Source: Pseudoduganella umbonata | GTDB lineage: Bacteria; Pseudomonadota; Gammaproteobacteria; Burkholderiales; Burkholderiaceae_D | Length of the DNA: 64,000 nt | Assembly: GCF_014192225.1 (NCBI RefSeq) | Contig: NZ_JACHXS010000002.1 | Coordinates: 1-64,000 of the forward strand | Direction: 5' to 3' | Shown: piece after piece, positions 35,811 to 44,992 of the stretch | Position numbering within the stretch: the stretch's first letter is position 1 | How the letters are laid out: every line of letters starts with the position of its first letter | Translations under genes and position numbers: made by a program | Notes under the pieces: model-generated | Seen by the model: only the letters and a program-made list of their open reading frames with translations | Told to the model about the DNA's origin: nothing | Database searches by the model: none

Positions 35811-35832
35811 AATGCGGATGATTCTCATTTAC
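35811..35832 (-). promoter_or_regulatory. Fur-box-like site before the two-component genes
   Basis: On the plus strand ATGATTCTCATTTAC matches the right part of the stronger box at 40603-40621 (13 of 16 positions by eye), while the left part is degenerate. It lies just upstream of the regulator start on its leader side. Confidence 0.4.
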
Positions 35833-35906
35833 AAACCTCGATTGTAGCAGTGCCGCCGGGCTGGTGCTATCGGAGCAGTCATCGGGGCAGTACATCGGGG
35901 CAGTAC

Positions 35907-36227
35907 TTATGCCAGCACCCACGCCACGGCACCCAGCAACGCTCCTGCCGGCGCCGTCCAGCGCACCGGATACGGGGCATACGTCATCTGCAGTCCGATG
36001 CCGAGCGCACCGAAGGTGAGGAAGCCCAGCCAGGCCAGGATGCCGACCGACGTGCCCCAGGCCGCGATCGCCGGCACCAGCGCCACCGCCAGCAGCGCCC
36101 AGCCGCCCAGCCGCAGCGACATGGCCGCAAACGCCTTGCCATACACCTGCTCCTGGTGCCGATCCATCGACAGCGCCACCGCCGTCATGGCCGCATAGCT
36201 CAGCGCCAGCACGATCAGCGCGGTCAT
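35907..36227 (-). CDS. DUF3325 membrane protein of iron-uptake loci
   Basis: The 106-residue hydrophobic protein has about three membrane spans. It begins MTALIVLALSYAAMTAVALSMDRHQEQVYG, where DRHQ is a conserved DUF3325 block, and ends near YPVRWTAPAGALLGAVAWVLA. It overlaps the PepSY gene stop by four bases and has a perfect AGGAGG site inside that gene's end. DUF3649-PepSY-DUF3325 trios recur beside TonB-dependent siderophore receptors in Proteobacteria, so a role in using imported iron is inferred; the biochemical activity is not known to me. Confidence 0.82.
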   Translation of the reverse strand: MTALIVLALSYAAMTAVALSMDRHQEQVYGKAFAAMSLRLGGWALLAVALVPAIAAWGTSVGILAWLGFLTFGALGIGLQMTYAPYPVRWTAPAGALLGAVAWVLA

Positions 36228-37930
36228 GGCGTCACCTCCTTCAGTGCAGCCGGCACGGCCCTCGCCGCCGGCCGGTCCTTGCGCAGCAAATGACGGGCAA
36301 TCCAGCCGAACAGCGCGGCGATTGCCAGCATCGCGAAATCGAAGCCGACGATGCCGGCCTGGCCGAGCGGGATGCTGGTGAGCAGGCCATGCCCGCCGGT
36401 CAGCGGATTGAGGACCGGCAGCAGCGCGAACAGCACGACCACGGCGATGCATTGCTCGATCCACGCGGCGCGCGCAGGCCGCACCGCCGCATGCACGAGG
36501 GCGGCCAGCCAGGCGAGGAAGAAGCCGTTGATTTCCCATGCCGACCGTTCCGCCATCTCCACCGGCAGCAGGCGGTTCAGCCAGAAGTAGGCGCCGGTCG
36601 CCAGCGCCAGGCCGGTGATGACGCCGACATTGGTCACTTCCACCACGCGGTGGCCGAATGGCGTGCGGCCCAGCTTCCTGCGCTCCGGCGCCCGCTTGAC
36701 GACCCACAGCACGAGGCCCGTCGCCACCATCGCGGTGCCGACGACGCCGGACAGGAACAGCAGCCAGCGCACCGTGGGCCCGGCGAAGCGGCCCATGTGC
36801 GCGCTGGCGAACACGTTGCCGAACGCGCTGGCGGCCGACGGTGCCGGCAGCGGCGGGCGTTCCTTGATCTTGCCGGTGGCGGCATCGAAGACCAGCCGTG
36901 CGGAGGCGCCGCGCGTGGTCAGGCTGTCGCTGCCATGCGCGCGCAGCTCCACCGTGGCACCCGGCTTGTTGGGGCGGTTGACGGTGATGCGGCCCACTTC
37001 ATGGCCCGGCCATTCGGTGCGCGCCTGCGCCATCATCGGGACGATCGCCGCCGCCAGGTCGACGCCGCTGCCGGCACCGTCGCGCGAACGGCCGCCCCGG
37101 CCGCTTTCCGGTCCGCTCCGGCTACCTTCACGGCCACCAACGCGGCCTTCGCTGCCGCCTTGCTGCTGCTGCTGCTGCTGCTGCTGCCCACCCGGCACCA
37201 TGCCGCGGCGCTCCATGTTATAGGCTTGCCGGTCGCCTCCATAGGCGCTCTCCGCGCCCCAGGGCATCAGCGTCCCCATCAGCAGCAGCAGGCCGGAGAA
37301 CGTGATCATGATGTGGAACGGCAGCGCCAGCACGGCCGTCGCATTGTGTGCGTCCAGCCACGAGCGCTGGCCCTTCTTTGGCCGGAACGTGAAGAATTCG
37401 GTGAAGATCTTCTTGTGCGTGATGACGCCGCTGATGATCGCCACGAACATGAACATGGTGGCGATGCCGACGATCCAGCGGCCCGTCACGCGGTCCATCG
37501 CATGCAGTTCGAAGTGGAAGCGGTACAGGAAACTGCCGCCACGCGTTTCGCGCGCCGCGATCTTTTCGCCGGTGGCGGCATCGAGTTCGGCGCGCCTGGT
37601 GCCGGCGCGGCCGGCCGCGGCGTTCCTGTCGCGCCAGCTGGCGGACACGGTGGTCTGCCGTTCGTTCGGCAGTTCCAGCGTCCACGTGTTCGCATTCGGC
37701 GCAAGCTTCTGCATGCCGGCCATCGCCACCGCCGCCGTCTGCGCGGCATCCGCGCCGGGCACCGAGGCGTGCAGCTCCGGTTTCATCCACAGGTTCACCT
37801 CGTCGAGGAAGTAGCTGAGCGTGCCGGTGAAGAACACCGCGTACAGCAGCCAGCCCAGCACGATGCCGGTCCAGGTGTGCAGCCACGACATCGACTGGCG
37901 GATGCCTTCCGGCCTGCTGTCGGGCCTCAT
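36224..37930 (-). CDS. PepSY-associated transmembrane protein (putative ferric-siderophore reductase type)
   Basis: The 568-residue inner-membrane protein begins MRPDSRPEGIRQSMSWLHTWTGIVLGWLLY, the PepSY-TM N-terminal helix with its His/Trp motif. Further spans lie around residues 190-215, 240-262 and in the C-terminal quarter. Periplasmic PepSY-like parts lie between. A nine-glutamine run followed by a Gly/Arg/Ser-rich stretch (GSEGRVGGREGSR...GAGSG) interrupts the large periplasmic loop and is not a normal part of the family. It is coupled to both neighbours by ATGA overlaps. PepSY-TM proteins of siderophore loci are proposed to reduce ferric siderophores in the periplasm or membrane; this is inference. 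Confidence 0.87.
   Translation of the reverse strand: MRPDSRPEGIRQSMSWLHTWTGIVLGWLLYAVFFTGTLSYFLDEVNLWMKPELHASVPGADAAQTAAVAMAGMQKLAPNANTWTLELPNERQTTVSASWRDRNAAAGRAGTRRAELDAATGEKIAARETRGGSFLYRFHFELHAMDRVTGRWIVGIATMFMFVAIISGVITHKKIFTEFFTFRPKKGQRSWLDAHNATAVLALPFHIMITFSGLLLLMGTLMPWGAESAYGGDRQAYNMERRGMVPGGQQQQQQQQQGGSEGRVGGREGSRSGPESGRGGRSRDGAGSGVDLAAAIVPMMAQARTEWPGHEVGRITVNRPNKPGATVELRAHGSDSLTTRGASARLVFDAATGKIKERPPLPAPSAASAFGNVFASAHMGRFAGPTVRWLLFLSGVVGTAMVATGLVLWVVKRAPERRKLGRTPFGHRVVEVTNVGVITGLALATGAYFWLNRLLPVEMAERSAWEINGFFLAWLAALVHAAVRPARAAWIEQCIAVVVLFALLPVLNPLTGGHGLLTSIPLGQAGIVGFDFAMLAIAALFGWIARHLLRKDRPAARAVPAALKEVTP
37160..37188 (-). repeat. CAG trinucleotide run encoding Gln9
   Basis: One CAA and eight consecutive CAG codons (read on the minus strand) lie inside the PepSY gene. 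Length changes by slippage would add or remove glutamines without shifting frame. Confidence 0.9.
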
Positions 37931-38244
37931 GCGGCACCTCCCGCGCCGGCCTTGGCCAGCCACGCCAGGGCCGCCAGCAACGCGGCGGGCAGCACGATGC
38001 CGGCCCACGCACGGCGTGTGCTCGCCACCGCGAACACCCAGATCGCCGCACACAGGTGCACGACGAACGACGACATGGTGGCGGTGCTGACGGCATCCAC
38101 GCGGGCCATGCCGGTCTTTTGCAGCCACAGGCTCATGCACGCGGCCCACGCGGCGGCCAGCAGGTAGCCACCGAAAATCGCCGCCACACTGCGCGATGCG
38201 ACCAGCCATCGGTAGGAGCCGGGCAGGGGAGTGTTTTTACTCAC
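37927..38244 (-). CDS. DUF3649 membrane protein of iron-uptake loci
   Basis: The 105-residue protein has about three membrane spans: SVAAIFGGYLLAAAWAACMSLWL, TATMSSFVVHLCAAIWVFAVA and AGIVLPAALLAALAWL. The block RSVAAIFGGYLLA is the DUF3649 signature. The start is GTG 38244, with AAGGAAC at the right distance; the frame open to 38277 lacks a ribosome site. The stop overlaps the PepSY start (ATGA). It lies 69 nt downstream of the receptor gene. Confidence 0.82.
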   Translation of the reverse strand: MSKNTPLPGSYRWLVASRSVAAIFGGYLLAAAWAACMSLWLQKTGMARVDAVSTATMSSFVVHLCAAIWVFAVASTRRAWAGIVLPAALLAALAWLAKAGAGGAA

Positions 38245-38267
38245 GACAGTTCCTTCATGACGAAAGC

Positions 38268-38292
38268 GCCCGCGCACTTCCGGTACGCGGGC
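38268..38292 (-). terminator. hairpin between receptor gene and DUF3649
   Basis: GCCCGCG / CGCGGGC with an 11-nt loop lies just after the receptor stop. There is only a short T stretch on the minus strand, so it is more likely a partial terminator or a 3' stabiliser that favours receptor mRNA over the downstream genes. Confidence 0.45.
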
Positions 38293-38313
38293 TAGCAGGG
38301 ATCGAGGCAGGAA

Positions 38314-40518
38314 TCAGAACGACGACGTCAGGCTGACGAACAGCGAACGGCCCGCTTCGTTGTACGACGCCGCGCCGGACGTGCCGTTGGTGCTCAGGCG
38401 GAACAGGCGTTCGTCGAACAGGTTGTTGATGCCGGCGCGCAGGCGCAGGTTCTTCGTGAACGCGTAGCCGGCGCTGATGCCCCACACGCTGTACGGGTCC
38501 AGCGTGTTCAGTGCATCGCCGGTGGCTGGCGCACCCTGCGTGGTCAGCTTGCGCGGCTCCTGCTTGCCGTACCAGGTACCGGTGAACAGCAGCGATACCT
38601 TGTCGCTGACCTGCCAGTCGAGCGACGTGTTCAGCGTGAACTCGGGGATCACGGACAGCGGCTCGCCCGTGGTCTTGTTCTCGTTCTCGATCATGTACGT
38701 GAGGTTGTTGATGAATTTCACGCTGGTGCCGAAGGGGACCGTCACATTGCCTTCGACACCCTGCACCACCGCCTTCGGTGCGTTTTCCCACTGGAACAGG
38801 CGGCCGTTGGCCGACGTGTTGCCCAGCAGGCTGTCCATGCCGCCGACGATCTTGTTGCGGTAATCGTTGTGGAAATACGTCACGCTGGCGCTGCGGCCGG
38901 CATCGCTCCAGCCGATGCCGATCTCCTTGTTCACCGACGTTTCCGCCTCCAGGTTGTCGTTACCGCGCAGGTAGCAGCCGCCGCCCAGGTTCGGATTGTT
39001 GACGGGGCAGCCGTTGCCGCGCGTGTAGTACAGGTAGTTCGGATTCGACTGGTACAGGTTCGGCGCCTTGAACGCGCGCGCCACGCCGCCCTTGATCGTG
39101 ACGGTCGGCGTCAGCGCATACGAGGCGTTCAGGCTCGGGCTCCAGTTGGTGCCGAACTGGCTGTGCTTGTCGAAGCGCAGGCCGGGCGTGAGGATCAGCT
39201 CGTTGGTCACGCCGATATTGTCTTCCACGTACACGGCATAGGTTTCGGCATCGGCCTTGCCGTCACGGTTCGTCGCGGTCATGCCGGGAATCGCGGTGGC
39301 CGTCTGCGTCATCGAATACGGATCGTCGAGCTTTTCCTGGCGCACGTCGAAGCCCACCGTCATCATCTGCGACAGGCCGAACAGCTTGCCCGGCATATTC
39401 AGTTCGCCGTTCAGGATGTAATTCTCCAGTTCGGAGGTGGACCATGACGTGGCATTCGAGATGCTGCCTTCCGGTCCGCCCGCCAGGCCTTCGTTCAGGC
39501 GCGTGTTGTCGGTGTTTTCCCATTGCAGCGACAGCTTCGAGGTGCCGATAGCCCACTTGCCGCGGTGCGTCAGCGCGGCGGTGCGGCGGATCATCACGTT
39601 GGTTTCAGCACCGGCATTGGCCAGCTCGCCCAGCAGCGCCGTGCCGGTGGCATTGACCGCGCGGTCACCCGCATAGATGTTGCCCTGGCGCGAAAAGCCC
39701 GATTCCAGTTCCAGCACCTGGCCCGGTGCCAGGTCCCAGCGCAGCAGGCCGCCCACGTCGCGATTGCGCACGCCTTCGCGGCCGGCCGGCGGGATCGCGC
39801 CGTCGGCCGTGTTTTCCGCCGTGGCGTTGATCGACAGGTCGTCGGCGTCGGTCTTGTTCACGTTGCCGAAGACGCGGAAGGAAAACTTGCCGGCCAGCGG
39901 GCCGGAAAGGTTGAAGCCGAGGCGCTTCGTCGAGCTTTCCTCGCCGTGCTCCGGCGCCAGCGCGTAGGCCGTGACGGAGCCGGACAGCTTATCGCCCGGC
40001 GCCTTCGTGATGATGTTGACCACGCCGCCGGCGGCGCCGGAACCGTAGCGTGCAGCGGCGGGGCCACGCAGCACTTCGATGCGCTCGACCAGTTCGGCCG
40101 GCACCCAGTTCGTGTCGCCCCGCGTATTGCGTTCGCCGCTGCGGCCCATGCGCACCGAGTTGCGCGACGTGACCGGCTTGCCGTCGACCAGGATCAGCGT
40201 GTTTTCCGGGCCCATGCCGCGCAGGTCGATCTGGCGGTTGTTGCCGTACTGGCCGGTCGAGCTGTTGCCGGTCAGGTTCACGCCGGGCATCGTGCGGATG
40301 ATTTCGGAAAGGTCGTTGGCGGGCGGGCGAGCCGCGATGTCGGCGGCGGTGATCGTCGATACGCCCGGCGCCTGTTTCAGCTCCTCTTCGGCGGTGGCGG
40401 TTACCTGCACTTCGGCGAGCTGCTGTTCGGGAGCGGCTTGCTGGGCCAGCGCGGGAGACGAGAGAAAGGCCATGCACAAGGCGGTGGCGAGCGGGGTGCG
40501 TTGCAGAGTGAGATTCAT
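38314..40518 (-). CDS. fepA: FepA/PfeA-like TonB-dependent catecholate siderophore receptor
   Basis: The 734-residue outer-membrane receptor has a signal peptide (to about ALAQQ), a TonB-box-like stretch (LAEVQVTATAEEEL) and a plug domain. RGDTNWVPAELVERIEVLRGPAAARYGSGAAGGVVNIITK in the plug is very close to the FepA/PfeA/PirA signature. A 22-strand barrel follows and ends in aromatic SLTSSF. The family imports ferric enterobactin and related catecholates. The start at 40518 fits the signal peptide; the frame open to 40602 overlaps the promoter. A Fur box and promoter lie 60-100 nt upstream, so iron repression is expected. Confidence 0.93.
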   Translation of the reverse strand: MNLTLQRTPLATALCMAFLSSPALAQQAAPEQQLAEVQVTATAEEELKQAPGVSTITAADIAARPPANDLSEIIRTMPGVNLTGNSSTGQYGNNRQIDLRGMGPENTLILVDGKPVTSRNSVRMGRSGERNTRGDTNWVPAELVERIEVLRGPAAARYGSGAAGGVVNIITKAPGDKLSGSVTAYALAPEHGEESSTKRLGFNLSGPLAGKFSFRVFGNVNKTDADDLSINATAENTADGAIPPAGREGVRNRDVGGLLRWDLAPGQVLELESGFSRQGNIYAGDRAVNATGTALLGELANAGAETNVMIRRTAALTHRGKWAIGTSKLSLQWENTDNTRLNEGLAGGPEGSISNATSWSTSELENYILNGELNMPGKLFGLSQMMTVGFDVRQEKLDDPYSMTQTATAIPGMTATNRDGKADAETYAVYVEDNIGVTNELILTPGLRFDKHSQFGTNWSPSLNASYALTPTVTIKGGVARAFKAPNLYQSNPNYLYYTRGNGCPVNNPNLGGGCYLRGNDNLEAETSVNKEIGIGWSDAGRSASVTYFHNDYRNKIVGGMDSLLGNTSANGRLFQWENAPKAVVQGVEGNVTVPFGTSVKFINNLTYMIENENKTTGEPLSVIPEFTLNTSLDWQVSDKVSLLFTGTWYGKQEPRKLTTQGAPATGDALNTLDPYSVWGISAGYAFTKNLRLRAGINNLFDERLFRLSTNGTSGAASYNEAGRSLFVSLTSSF

Positions 40519-40573
40519 CTTCCTGATCCAGTTGTCGTGACTTGTTCCGCGATCGCTGCCTGTCCCGAACATG

Positions 40574-40621
40574 ACTATCGGCAACCTCCAGATCGCGCGC
40601 AATTGAGAATGATACTCATTT
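40574..40621 (-). promoter_or_regulatory. Fur box and promoter of the siderophore receptor
   Basis: TTGAGAATGATACTCATTT at 40603-40621 fits the Fur consensus (GATAATGATAATCATTATC-like, with GAGAAT-GATACTC arms). On the minus strand it abuts a -35-like TTGCGC (40597-40602) and a -10-like GATAGT (40574-40579), spaced 17 bp. The site lies 85-103 nt before the receptor ATG. Confidence 0.82.
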
Positions 40622-40801
40622 AAGATCGGAAAAGTTTGTCAAAATGTGGCGACCGCACTGTGCACGCGCTGGCGATGCCGGCATCGATGGCGTGGCAACA
40701 ACAACGGCGTTCGGGCTTCCAGCGGTAGGGCGCGATGTGCGGCGGGCAAAGCCGGGCGATCATGCGGTGCGAAGAAACCGGCCATCCTCCGCACGAATGT
40801 G
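40622..40801. other. intergenic stretch without recognised gene
   Basis: This 180-bp part of the 625-bp gap between the receptor and sugar-symporter genes shows no gene or repeat I can support. Open frames across it lack ribosome sites and similarity to known families. The regulatory sites on either side are listed separately. Confidence 0.6.
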
Positions 40802-40853
40802 TTGACTTCGCAAAATCCCCTGATTACACTAATTGCATCTGTTAGCGCTATCA
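40802..40853 (+). promoter_or_regulatory. promoter with LacI-type operator for the sugar cassette
   Basis: TTGACT (40802-40807), a 17-bp spacer and TACACT (40825-40830) form a good sigma-70 promoter. Nine bases after the -10 lies TGTTAGCGCTATCA (40840-40853), a near-palindromic LacI-family operator with the central AGCGCT. Repressor bound there would cover the transcription start. The same 14-mer at the same spacing occurs before gntK. Confidence 0.8.
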
Positions 40854-40906
40854 GCGATGGCTTGAAAATCATCGAAAACCTGATCGCGCTGGCTAGGACA
40901 AGATAA

Positions 40907-40920
40907 TGTTAGCGCTGCCA
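40907..40920 (+). promoter_or_regulatory. second, weaker operator copy
   Basis: TGTTAGCGCTGCCA differs from the first operator at two positions in the right half. It lies 54 nt downstream of it, so looping or cooperative binding is possible. A GATAAT -10-like hexamer (40902-40907) touches it. Confidence 0.55.
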
Positions 40921-41143
40921 GCTCGTCCGTAGAGATGAACGGCACCGCGCGATGCAGGAGGAGACGACCATGCTGAGCATCACGCCACCCGCCACGGTTG
41001 CTGCGGCACTTATGCCGCGCGCACCGCGGGCAGCATGACGGAAGGTCCGATGGGCGGACCGGGTTACACTTTCCCGGTCTGTTTTTTTCTGTGCGGGTGG
41101 ACATCGGTCTGCCCGCGCAGTTTTTTTTCGCAGGGCCTTCCAC

Positions 41144-42610
41144 ATGAATGACTCATCAGGCAAGGGCGCAGGCAAGGGCGCCGGCCATCCCGCCGGCACG
41201 CCGCTTCCATGGCGCGAAAAGATCAGCTACGGCATCGCCGACATGGGGTTCAATTTTTACTGGACCAATATCGCCACGTTCCTGCTGATCTTCTACACCG
41301 ACGTATTCGGCATCTCGGCCGCCGCCGCGGCGTCGATGATGTTCGCGATCAAGCTGATCAACGCCTTCACCGATCCGATGATCGGCGCCATCGCCGACCG
41401 CACCACGACCCGCTTCGGCAAGTTCCGCCCGTACCTGGTGTGGGTGGCCGTGCCGCTCGGCTGCGCCGCGGTGCTGACCTACACCACGCCCGATCTCGAC
41501 GGCGACGGCCGCCTGCTGTGGGCCTATGGCACCTACCTGCTGATGATGGTCTGCTACACCGCCATCAACATCCCCTACAACGCGCTGTCCGGCGTGATGT
41601 CGGCCGATCCGCAGGAACGTTCCACCATCAACGGCCTGCGCTTCATCTGTGCGTTCGGCGGCAGCATGCTGGTCACCGCCGCCACGCCGGCCATGGTGAA
41701 GGCTTTCGGCAACGGCGACGACGAACGTGGCTGGCAGCTGACGATGGCGGCCTGGGCGGTGGCGGCCTGCGTGATGTTCGTGATCGCCTTTGCCAACACG
41801 CGCGAGCGCATCGCCCCGCCGCCGCAGCAGAAGACCAACGTCATGCAGGACGTGCGCGACCTGTCGCGCAACGGCCCGTGGGTGGTGCTGTTCTTCCTGG
41901 CGCTGATCATCATGGTCACGATCACGCTGCGCACCACCACCGCCGCCTACTACTTCAAGTACGTGGTCGGCCGGCCGGAACTGATGGGAACCTTCGTGTC
42001 GGTGTACATGTTCGCGGCGGCAGTGGGCGCCGCCGCGTCGCCGCTGATGACGCGCTTCGTCGACAAGAAAAAACTGATGATCATCCTGATGAGCACCACG
42101 GCCGTGCTGTCCGGCGCGTATTTCTTCGTGCCGCAGGACCAGGTGTGGCTGATGTTCGTGCTGCAGGCCGGCATGGGCCTGGTACTGGGGCCGAAGTCGC
42201 CGCTGGCGTTCTCGATGTATGCCGACACGGCCGACTACAACGAATGGCGCACCGGCCGCCGCGCCACGGCGATGACGTTCGCCGCCGCCACGTTCTCGCA
42301 AAAGCTGGGCACCGCGCTGGCGGTGGCCGTCATCGGCGCGCTGTTCACCACGCTGGGCTACGTGCCGAACGCCACGCAAAACCCGGGTTCCACGGCCGGC
42401 ATCGTATGGCTGATGTCGCTGATTCCCGCCGCGTTCGCGCTGGTCGCCGTGGGCGTGATGTGCTGCTACCGCCTCGATGCCGCCACGCTGCGCACCATCC
42501 AGTCCGACCTCGCCGCGCGCAAGCCGGCATCCCGCAATTCCGGAGAAGAACCTGATGCAAGCCCCGATACACTCTCGAGCCCATTCCCACCTCCTGCGCC
42601 CGTCCGCTGA
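41144..42610 (+). CDS. GPH-family sugar:cation symporter
   Basis: The 488-residue inner-membrane carrier belongs to the glycoside-pentoside-hexuronide family (MelB/XynB/UidB-like). It begins with [19 protein letters not shown], the conserved first helix, followed by [33 protein letters not shown], the family's cation-site and loop motif. It has about 12 spans. Its last 56 nt overlap the start of the GH94 gene in another frame, so transport and phosphorolysis genes are tightly coupled. It probably imports the disaccharide cleaved by the GH94 enzyme. An operator-controlled promoter lies about 300 nt upstream. Confidence 0.9.
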   Translation: MNDSSGKGAGKGAGHPAGTPLPWREKISYGIADMGFNFYWTNIATFLLIFYTDVFGISAAAAASMMFAIKLINAFTDPMIGAIADRTTTRFGKFRPYLVWVAVPLGCAAVLTYTTPDLDGDGRLLWAYGTYLLMMVCYTAINIPYNALSGVMSADPQERSTINGLRFICAFGGSMLVTAATPAMVKAFGNGDDERGWQLTMAAWAVAACVMFVIAFANTRERIAPPPQQKTNVMQDVRDLSRNGPWVVLFFLALIIMVTITLRTTTAAYYFKYVVGRPELMGTFVSVYMFAAAVGAAASPLMTRFVDKKKLMIILMSTTAVLSGAYFFVPQDQVWLMFVLQAGMGLVLGPKSPLAFSMYADTADYNEWRTGRRATAMTFAAATFSQKLGTALAVAVIGALFTTLGYVPNATQNPGSTAGIVWLMSLIPAAFALVAVGVMCCYRLDAATLRTIQSDLAARKPASRNSGEEPDASPDTLSSPFPPPAPVR

Positions 42611-44948
42611 CGGCAGCCGCTATGACCTGCTGTCGCCGACCGCCATGCCGCGTGCGGCCGGTTTCCTGTGGAACCGCAGGATGATGATCCAGGTGAACTG
42701 CCGCGGCTACGCGGTGGCCCAGTACATGCAGCCGGAGCCGGCCAAGTACGCGTATGCGCCGAACCTGGAAGCGAAGACGTTCATGCAGCCGGAGCAGGGC
42801 TACTATGCCCATCATCCTGGCCGCTTCTTCTACGTGAAGGACGAGGAAACGGGCCAGCTGTTCTCCGTGCCGCATGAACCGGTGCGCGCGGTGCCGGACC
42901 GCTTCGAATTCTCGGCCGGCAAGAGCGACATGGCATGGATCGTGGAAAGCCTCGGCATCCGCATCGAGCTCGTCATGGGCCTGCCGGTGGACGACGTGGC
43001 CGAGCTGTGGTCGCTGAAGATCTGCAATCTCTCCGGCCGGCCGCGCCGCCTGTCGGTGTACCCGTATTTCACGATCGGCTACATGAGCTGGATGAACCAG
43101 TCGGCCGAGTACCGTGCCGACCTTGGCGGCATCGTGGCGTCGTCCGTCACGCCGTACCAGAAGGTGGCCGACTACTTCAAGCAGAAGAACTTCAAGGACC
43201 GCACGTTCTTCCTGTGCGAGCGGGCGCCCGACGCATGGGAAGCCGCGCAGGAAGCATTCGAAGGCGAGGGCGGCCTGCACGCGCCGTCGGCGCTGCGGGA
43301 AGACGCGCTGGGTGGCGGCGACGCGCGCTACGAAACGCCGGTGGCCGCCGTGCAGTACCGGCTGGCGCTGGCGGCAGACGGCAGCGAGGAATTCCGCTTC
43401 CTGTTCGGCCCCGCTTTCGACGATGCGGAGATCGCCGCGCTGCGCGAGCGGTACCTGTCCGCCGCCGGCTTCGCCGCCGCGCGCGAAGCCTATGCCGCGT
43501 ACATCGGCGCCGGTGCCGGCTGCGTCACGGTGGAGACGCCGGACCCGGAGTTCGACAACTTCGTCAATCACTGGCTGCCGCGCCAGGTGTACTACCACGG
43601 CGGCTCGAACCGCCTGACCACGGATCCGCAGACCCGCAACTACCTGCAGGACAACATGGGCATGAGCTTCGTGCACCCGCCCACCGCGCGCGGCGCCTTC
43701 CTGCATGCGCTGTCGCAGCAGGAGGCGAGCGGCGCCATGCCGGACGGGATCCTGCTGGTCGAAGGCGCCGAGCTGAAATACATCAACCAGGTGCCGCACA
43801 CCGACCATTGCGTGTGGCTACCCGTGTGCCTGAAGGCTTACCTGGACGAGACGGCCGACTGGACGCTGCTGGACGAACCGGTCGCCGACACCGAAGGGCA
43901 CAGCCTGACGGTGGCGCAGCGCATCGGCCGCGCGATGGACTGGCTGCTGACGGAGCGCGACGAGCGCGGCCTGTCGTACATCGCGCAGGGCGACTGGTGC
44001 GATCCGATGAACATGGTCGGCTACAAGGGCAAGGGCGTGTCCGGCTGGCTGACGGTGGCCGCCGCCTACGCGTTGAACCTGTGGGCGGACATGTGCGCGC
44101 AGCACAAGGATGAGGAAGGAGCACGGCATTTTCGGGCTGGTGCCCAGGCCATGAACGATGCCGCCAACAAGCACCTGTGGGATGGCCGCTGGTTCGCCCG
44201 CGGCATCACCGACGACGGCGTGGTATTCGGCGTGGCCGACGACAGGGAAGGGCGCATCTGGCTCAACCCGCAGGCATGGTCGATGCTGTCCGGCGCGGCC
44301 AGTGCGGAGCAGCGCGCGTCGATGATCGGCGCGGTCGAGGAACAGCTGCACACGCCGTACGGCGTGCAGATGTTCGCGCCGCCGTTCTCGAAGATGCGCG
44401 AGGACGTCGGCCGCGTCACGCAGAAGCATCCCGGCTCGGCCGAGAACGGCGCCGTCTACAACCACGCCGCCGCCTTCTACATCTACAGCCTGTACGACGG
44501 CGCCGAGGGTGAGCACGCGTGGGACCTGATGCGCAAGATGATCCCCGGTCCCGACGAGGCGGACTACCTGCGGCGCGGCCAGCTGCCGGTGTTCATTCCG
44601 AACTACTACCGTGGCGCATGGCGCGAATACCCGCGCACGGCGGGCCGTTCGAGCCACCTGTTCAACACCGGTACCGTGTCGTGGATCTACCGCTGCGTGA
44701 TCGAGGGCCTGTGCGGCCTGGTGGGGGATGCGGAAGGCCTGCGCATCGCGCCGCAACTGCCGGCGGCCTGGCCAGGCATGAAGGCCGTGCGCACGTTCCG
44801 TGGCGCGACGTTCGAGGTCAGCGTGCAGCGGGGCGATGTGCGGGAAGTGAGCGTGCGTTGCAACGGCACGCCGTTGGCCTCGGCGCGCGTGACCGGCATC
44901 GAAGCGGGGCGCACCTACCGGCTGGAAGTGACGATACCGGCCGCGTGA
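42555..44948 (+). CDS. GH94 glycoside phosphorylase, probable cellobionic acid phosphorylase
   Basis: The 797-residue protein has the GH94 layout: N-terminal beta-sandwich (residues about 1-300), helical linker and (alpha/alpha)6 barrel. AYLQDN-like and THHP-type blocks appear as [37 protein letters not shown] holds the catalytic Asp, probably Asp483. GH94 enzymes split beta-glucosides with phosphate to glucose-1-phosphate plus the reducing-end product. Here a gluconate kinase and GntR/LacI regulator share the same operator, which points to gluconate as the second product and so to cellobionate (glucosyl-gluconate) as substrate. No secretion signal is present, so it acts in the cytosol. ATG 42555 has GGAGAAG upstream. 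Cellobiose or another disaccharide remains possible. Confidence 0.82.
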   Translation: MQAPIHSRAHSHLLRPSADGSRYDLLSPTAMPRAAGFLWNRRMMIQVNCRGYAVAQYMQPEPAKYAYAPNLEAKTFMQPEQGYYAHHPGRFFYVKDEETGQLFSVPHEPVRAVPDRFEFSAGKSDMAWIVESLGIRIELVMGLPVDDVAELWSLKICNLSGRPRRLSVYPYFTIGYMSWMNQSAEYRADLGGIVASSVTPYQKVADYFKQKNFKDRTFFLCERAPDAWEAAQEAFEGEGGLHAPSALREDALGGGDARYETPVAAVQYRLALAADGSEEFRFLFGPAFDDAEIAALRERYLSAAGFAAAREAYAAYIGAGAGCVTVETPDPEFDNFVNHWLPRQVYYHGGSNRLTTDPQTRNYLQDNMGMSFVHPPTARGAFLHALSQQEASGAMPDGILLVEGAELKYINQVPHTDHCVWLPVCLKAYLDETADWTLLDEPVADTEGHSLTVAQRIGRAMDWLLTERDERGLSYIAQGDWCDPMNMVGYKGKGVSGWLTVAAAYALNLWADMCAQHKDEEGARHFRAGAQAMNDAANKHLWDGRWFARGITDDGVVFGVADDREGRIWLNPQAWSMLSGAASAEQRASMIGAVEEQLHTPYGVQMFAPPFSKMREDVGRVTQKHPGSAENGAVYNHAAAFYIYSLYDGAEGEHAWDLMRKMIPGPDEADYLRRGQLPVFIPNYYRGAWREYPRTAGRSSHLFNTGTVSWIYRCVIEGLCGLVGDAEGLRIAPQLPAAWPGMKAVRTFRGATFEVSVQRGDVREVSVRCNGTPLASARVTGIEAGRTYRLEVTIPAA

Positions 44949-44954
44949 CCGGGT

Positions 44955-44974
44955 GGCCGGCGCATGCGCCGGCC
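44955..44974. terminator. 20-bp perfect palindrome between convergent GH94 and gntK
   Basis: GGCCGGCGCATGCGCCGGCC lies in the 44-bp gap between the two convergent genes. It would form a strong hairpin in both transcripts. No T-run follows, so termination efficiency is uncertain. Confidence 0.55.
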
Positions 44975-44992
44975 TTGCCTGTCAGGGGCGGA

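Noticed and set aside
33704..35812. 702-codon frame apparently fusing a regulator-like stretch to the histidine kinase
   Set aside because: The first 250 codons are an off-frame reading of the response regulator; the kinase start is the GTG in the GTGA overlap at 35065.
36290..38167. 625-codon plus-strand frame across the PepSY gene
   Set aside because: It is antisense to the PepSY and DUF3649 genes, which have coupled starts and clear membrane spans; the frame is His/Arg/Gln-rich.
44955..44974. Operator for the LacI-type repressor
   Set aside because: The palindrome lies between gene ends and shares no core with the TGTTAGCGCTATCA sites; a transcript-end hairpin is more likely.
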